Assembly (NCBI RefSeq): GCF_004000905.1 | Contig: NZ_BIMD01000003.1 | Span: 162,474-226,473 of the forward strand | Reading direction: 5' to 3' | DNA: 64,000 bases | Source: Paenibacillus humicus NBRC 102415 | GTDB lineage: Bacteria > Bacillota > Bacilli > Paenibacillales > Paenibacillaceae | In this document: positions 62,141 through 64,000 of the stretch, piece after piece | Numbering within the stretch: position 1 is the first letter of the stretch | Layout: every line of letters starts with the position of its first letter | Notes under the pieces: generated by a model | What the model saw: only the letters and a program-made list of their open reading frames with translations | Told to the model about the DNA's origin: nothing | The model's database searches: none | Position numbers and translations under genes: made by a program

Positions 62141-62704
62141 TTAGATTTTGCCGACCAGATCAAGGCTAGGCTTGAGCGTCGCGCCGCCTTCTTGCCATTT
62201 TGCCGGGCATACTTCGCCTGGATTGTTGCGCACATATTGAGCGGCTTTGATCTTGTTGATCAGGGTGCTCGCATCGCGGCCAATGCCGCCGGCGTTGATT
62301 TCAACCGTCTGAATGACGCCGTCCGGATCGATGATGAACGTGCCGCGGTCAGCAAGGCCGTCCGCTTCGATCAATACGTCGAAGTTGCGGGAGATCGTAT
62401 GGGAAGGATCGCCGATCATGATGTACTCGATCTTGCCGATCGTATCGGTCGTATCATGCCATGCTTTATGGGTGAAGTGAGTGTCCGTGGATACCGAGTA
62501 TACTTCAACGCCAAGCGATTTCAGCGTCTCGTATTGGTCCTGCAGATCGCCGAGCTCAGTCGGGCATACGAACGTGAAGTCGGCAGGGTAGAAGCATACG
62601 ACGCTCCATTTGCCTTTGAAGTCGGCATCGGAAACCTCGATGAACTTTCCTTTTTGAAAAGCGGATGCATTGAACGGCTTTACTACGGTTCCAATTAGAG
62701 ACAT
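62141..62704 (-). CDS. ahpC: alkyl hydroperoxide reductase subunit C (peroxiredoxin)
   Basis: 187 aa from ATG 62704 (AGGAGG). Peroxidatic Cys DFTFVCPTE, resolving Cys GEVCPAKW near the C-terminus, typical 2-Cys. Usually under PerR; an AT-rich TTATTTGTAATAA lies just upstream but is a weak PerR match. Confidence 0.93.
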   Translation of the reverse strand: MSLIGTVVKPFNASAFQKGKFIEVSDADFKGKWSVVCFYPADFTFVCPTELGDLQDQYETLKSLGVEVYSVSTDTHFTHKAWHDTTDTIGKIEYIMIGDPSHTISRNFDVLIEADGLADRGTFIIDPDGVIQTVEINAGGIGRDASTLINKIKAAQYVRNNPGEVCPAKWQEGGATLKPSLDLVGKI

Positions 62705-62782
62705 GAATGGTTCCTCCTGAGGATGATTATTTATTTGTAATAACTCTAAACTAATACTAATTAACCGGAAATGACCTGTCAA

Positions 62783-63237
62783 GTGTTTTGATGACTTTGT
62801 TCGACATATTCTTCATTGTCGTGGCTGTCCCTCTATGATTGAATGCAATATGAAGGCTATATTTACGGCAAATCCAAATAATTTCCGGTCAAATCCAACC
62901 TGCAGCCGCCTGCCTTCCGGCCCCACCCTACCGTCTTCGATCCTTGCCGACCCCCATTTGCGACGGAACCAACCTTGCCGTCAGGCTTGCTCTATCCGTT
63001 TCTTCTAACGGAGGTCAGAATGGCTGGATATGTCGGAATGGCTGTACGCGGCCAGGTTGCTATAAGTCTATCGAGTCGCAGAAGCTCATGGTTACGCCAG
63101 AGTAACTATCCCACTTCAAAGTGCCTACTTACAAAAAGTGCGTTAAAATCCTAGAATGAAGGACATGCGGGAGCGGGCAGCCTGATTCGGCTTATCGCCT
63201 AAAACCGACATTTCATTCCGAAGGAGTGTTGAAATAG
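62783..63237. other. intergenic, divergent promoters of ahpC and hxlA
   Basis: 455 bp with no convincing gene. Near hxlA a repeated AAAGTGC (about 63116 and 63137) may bind HxlR-type regulator. AAGGAGTG precedes the hxlA ATG. Confidence 0.45.
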
Positions 63238-63873
63238 ATGGAACTTCAACTTGCACTGGATCTCGTCGATATTCCTGAAGCGATAAAAGTCGTCGCCGAG
63301 GTGGCGGACTCGATCGATATTGTCGAAATAGGTACTCCGATCGTCATCAATGAAGGCCTTCATGCCGTCAAGGCGATGAAGGAAGCATTCCCGCAGCTGC
63401 GGGTGCTTGCCGATCTGAAGGTCATGGATGCAGGCGGCTACGAGGTCATGAAGGCTTCCGAGGCGGGAGCGGACATCGTGACGATTCTAGGCGTATCCGA
63501 CGACGCCACGATTCGAGGCGCTGTCGAGGAAGGCCGCAAGCAAGGCAGGCAGATCATGGTCGACATGATCAACGTAACGAATCTGGAGGAGCGGGCTCGC
63601 GAAGTGGATGCCATGGGCGTCGACTACATCTGCGTGCACGCAGGCTACGACCATCAGGCCGAGGGCAAAAACTCCTTCGAGCAGCTGCGCACGATCAAGA
63701 GCGTCGTGAAAAATGCGCGCACGGCCGTAGCCGGCGGAATCAAGCTGGCCACTCTGCCGGAGGTCGTGGCTGCCGGTCCTGACCTGGTCATCGTCGGCGG
63801 CGGCATTACGGGCCAGGACGACAAAAAAGCGGCGGCGGCGCAAATGCGCGAGCTCATCGCTGCCGGAGCCTAA
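63238..63873 (+). CDS. hxlA: 3-hexulose-6-phosphate synthase
   Basis: 211 aa; LALDLVDIPEAIKVVAEVAD, IVEIGTPIVINEGLHAVKAM, DLKVMDAGGYEVMKASEAGA, typical orotidine-decarboxylase-fold active site (DLKVMD). Condenses formaldehyde with ribulose 5-phosphate. Followed by hxlB after 8 bp. Confidence 0.93.
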   Translation: MELQLALDLVDIPEAIKVVAEVADSIDIVEIGTPIVINEGLHAVKAMKEAFPQLRVLADLKVMDAGGYEVMKASEAGADIVTILGVSDDATIRGAVEEGRKQGRQIMVDMINVTNLEERAREVDAMGVDYICVHAGYDHQAEGKNSFEQLRTIKSVVKNARTAVAGGIKLATLPEVVAAGPDLVIVGGGITGQDDKKAAAAQMRELIAAGA

Positions 63874-63880
63874 AGCCGCC

Positions 63881-64000
63881 ATGAACACGACGGCTTATGC
63901 GAACACTGTCGCCGCCGAGCTGGCCATGTCGGCGGCCGGCATCGACGAAGCCGCTGCGGCGGCCTTCGCCGATGCGGTGCTGCGCGCCGGTCGCGAGGGC
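63881..64000 (+). CDS. hxlB: 6-phospho-3-hexuloisomerase, 5' part
   Basis: 40 codons visible (MNTTAYANTVAAELAMSAAG) up to the window edge; 7 bp after hxlA stop; order and start match the RuMP operon. Isomerises hexulose 6-phosphate to fructose 6-phosphate, so the pair detoxifies formaldehyde. Confidence 0.8.
   Translation, partial: MNTTAYANTVAAELAMSAAGIDEAAAAAFADAVLRAGREG

Overview
The window reads as a piece of a Paenibacillus-like Firmicutes chromosome carrying a large prophage. The evidence is GC-rich protein-coding DNA with strong GGAGG ribosome sites, a YhcN/YlaJ-type spore lipoprotein, a spore-type GH18 glycosidase, YesM/YesN-type sugar-sensing regulators, a Zur-type set (C-minus L33, C-minus S14, CobW GTPase) and hxlA-hxlB.

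Positions 1 to about 38,350 are prophage (its left end lies outside the window). Almost all of it is on the minus strand, so it reads right to left. Near the right end are small early or unknown genes, a gene-free but strongly structured stretch (36,830-37,440) that looks like a large noncoding RNA, an ATP-dependent DNA ligase, and a self-contained accessory cassette encoding a proteasome-beta/HslV-like Ntn hydrolase. Next come a ParB-methyltransferase fusion, HNH nuclease, terminase, HK97-type portal/protease/capsid, head-tail connectors, and a contractile PBSX-type tail (XkdK, M, N, tape measure, P-U) with a -1 frameshift signal in the tail chaperone. A clan GH-A-like tail glycosidase, a tail fibre, XhlA, a holin and an amidase (frameshifted near its C-terminus) follow.

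Further left (1-8,900) is a plasmid-like module: a ParM-type actin with a ribbon-helix-helix ParR candidate, a three-gene membrane protein/M23 peptidase/HerA-VirB4-like ATPase operon, several Xre-type regulators with a recognisable operator family (GTGCAT-N3-ATGCAC), a DUF3102 protein and a family of palindromes centred on CGACGTCG. Together these suggest a phage-plasmid or a phage carrying a plasmid segregation/DNA-translocation cassette.

The right prophage end falls at about 38,305-38,351, where the displaced 3' end of a NarL/LuxR-type response-regulator gene (29 codons plus its own terminator) remains. This places the attachment site inside that gene.

From 38,600 on the DNA is chromosomal. 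In order: a small hypothetical gene; a sugar ABC transporter (two permeases, two binding lipoproteins, no ATPase) with a YesM-type kinase, YesN-type regulator and a membrane-anchored ribose-type binding protein, probably a sensing unit; a YhcN-like lipoprotein; OsmC; an amino-acid ABC importer; a TetR regulator; GH18; a zinc-starvation cluster (rpmG, DUF3024, rpsN, AAA ATPase, CobW GTPase) with Zur-box-like sites; a dCache-GGDEF cyclase; ahpF-ahpC; and hxlA with the start of hxlB.
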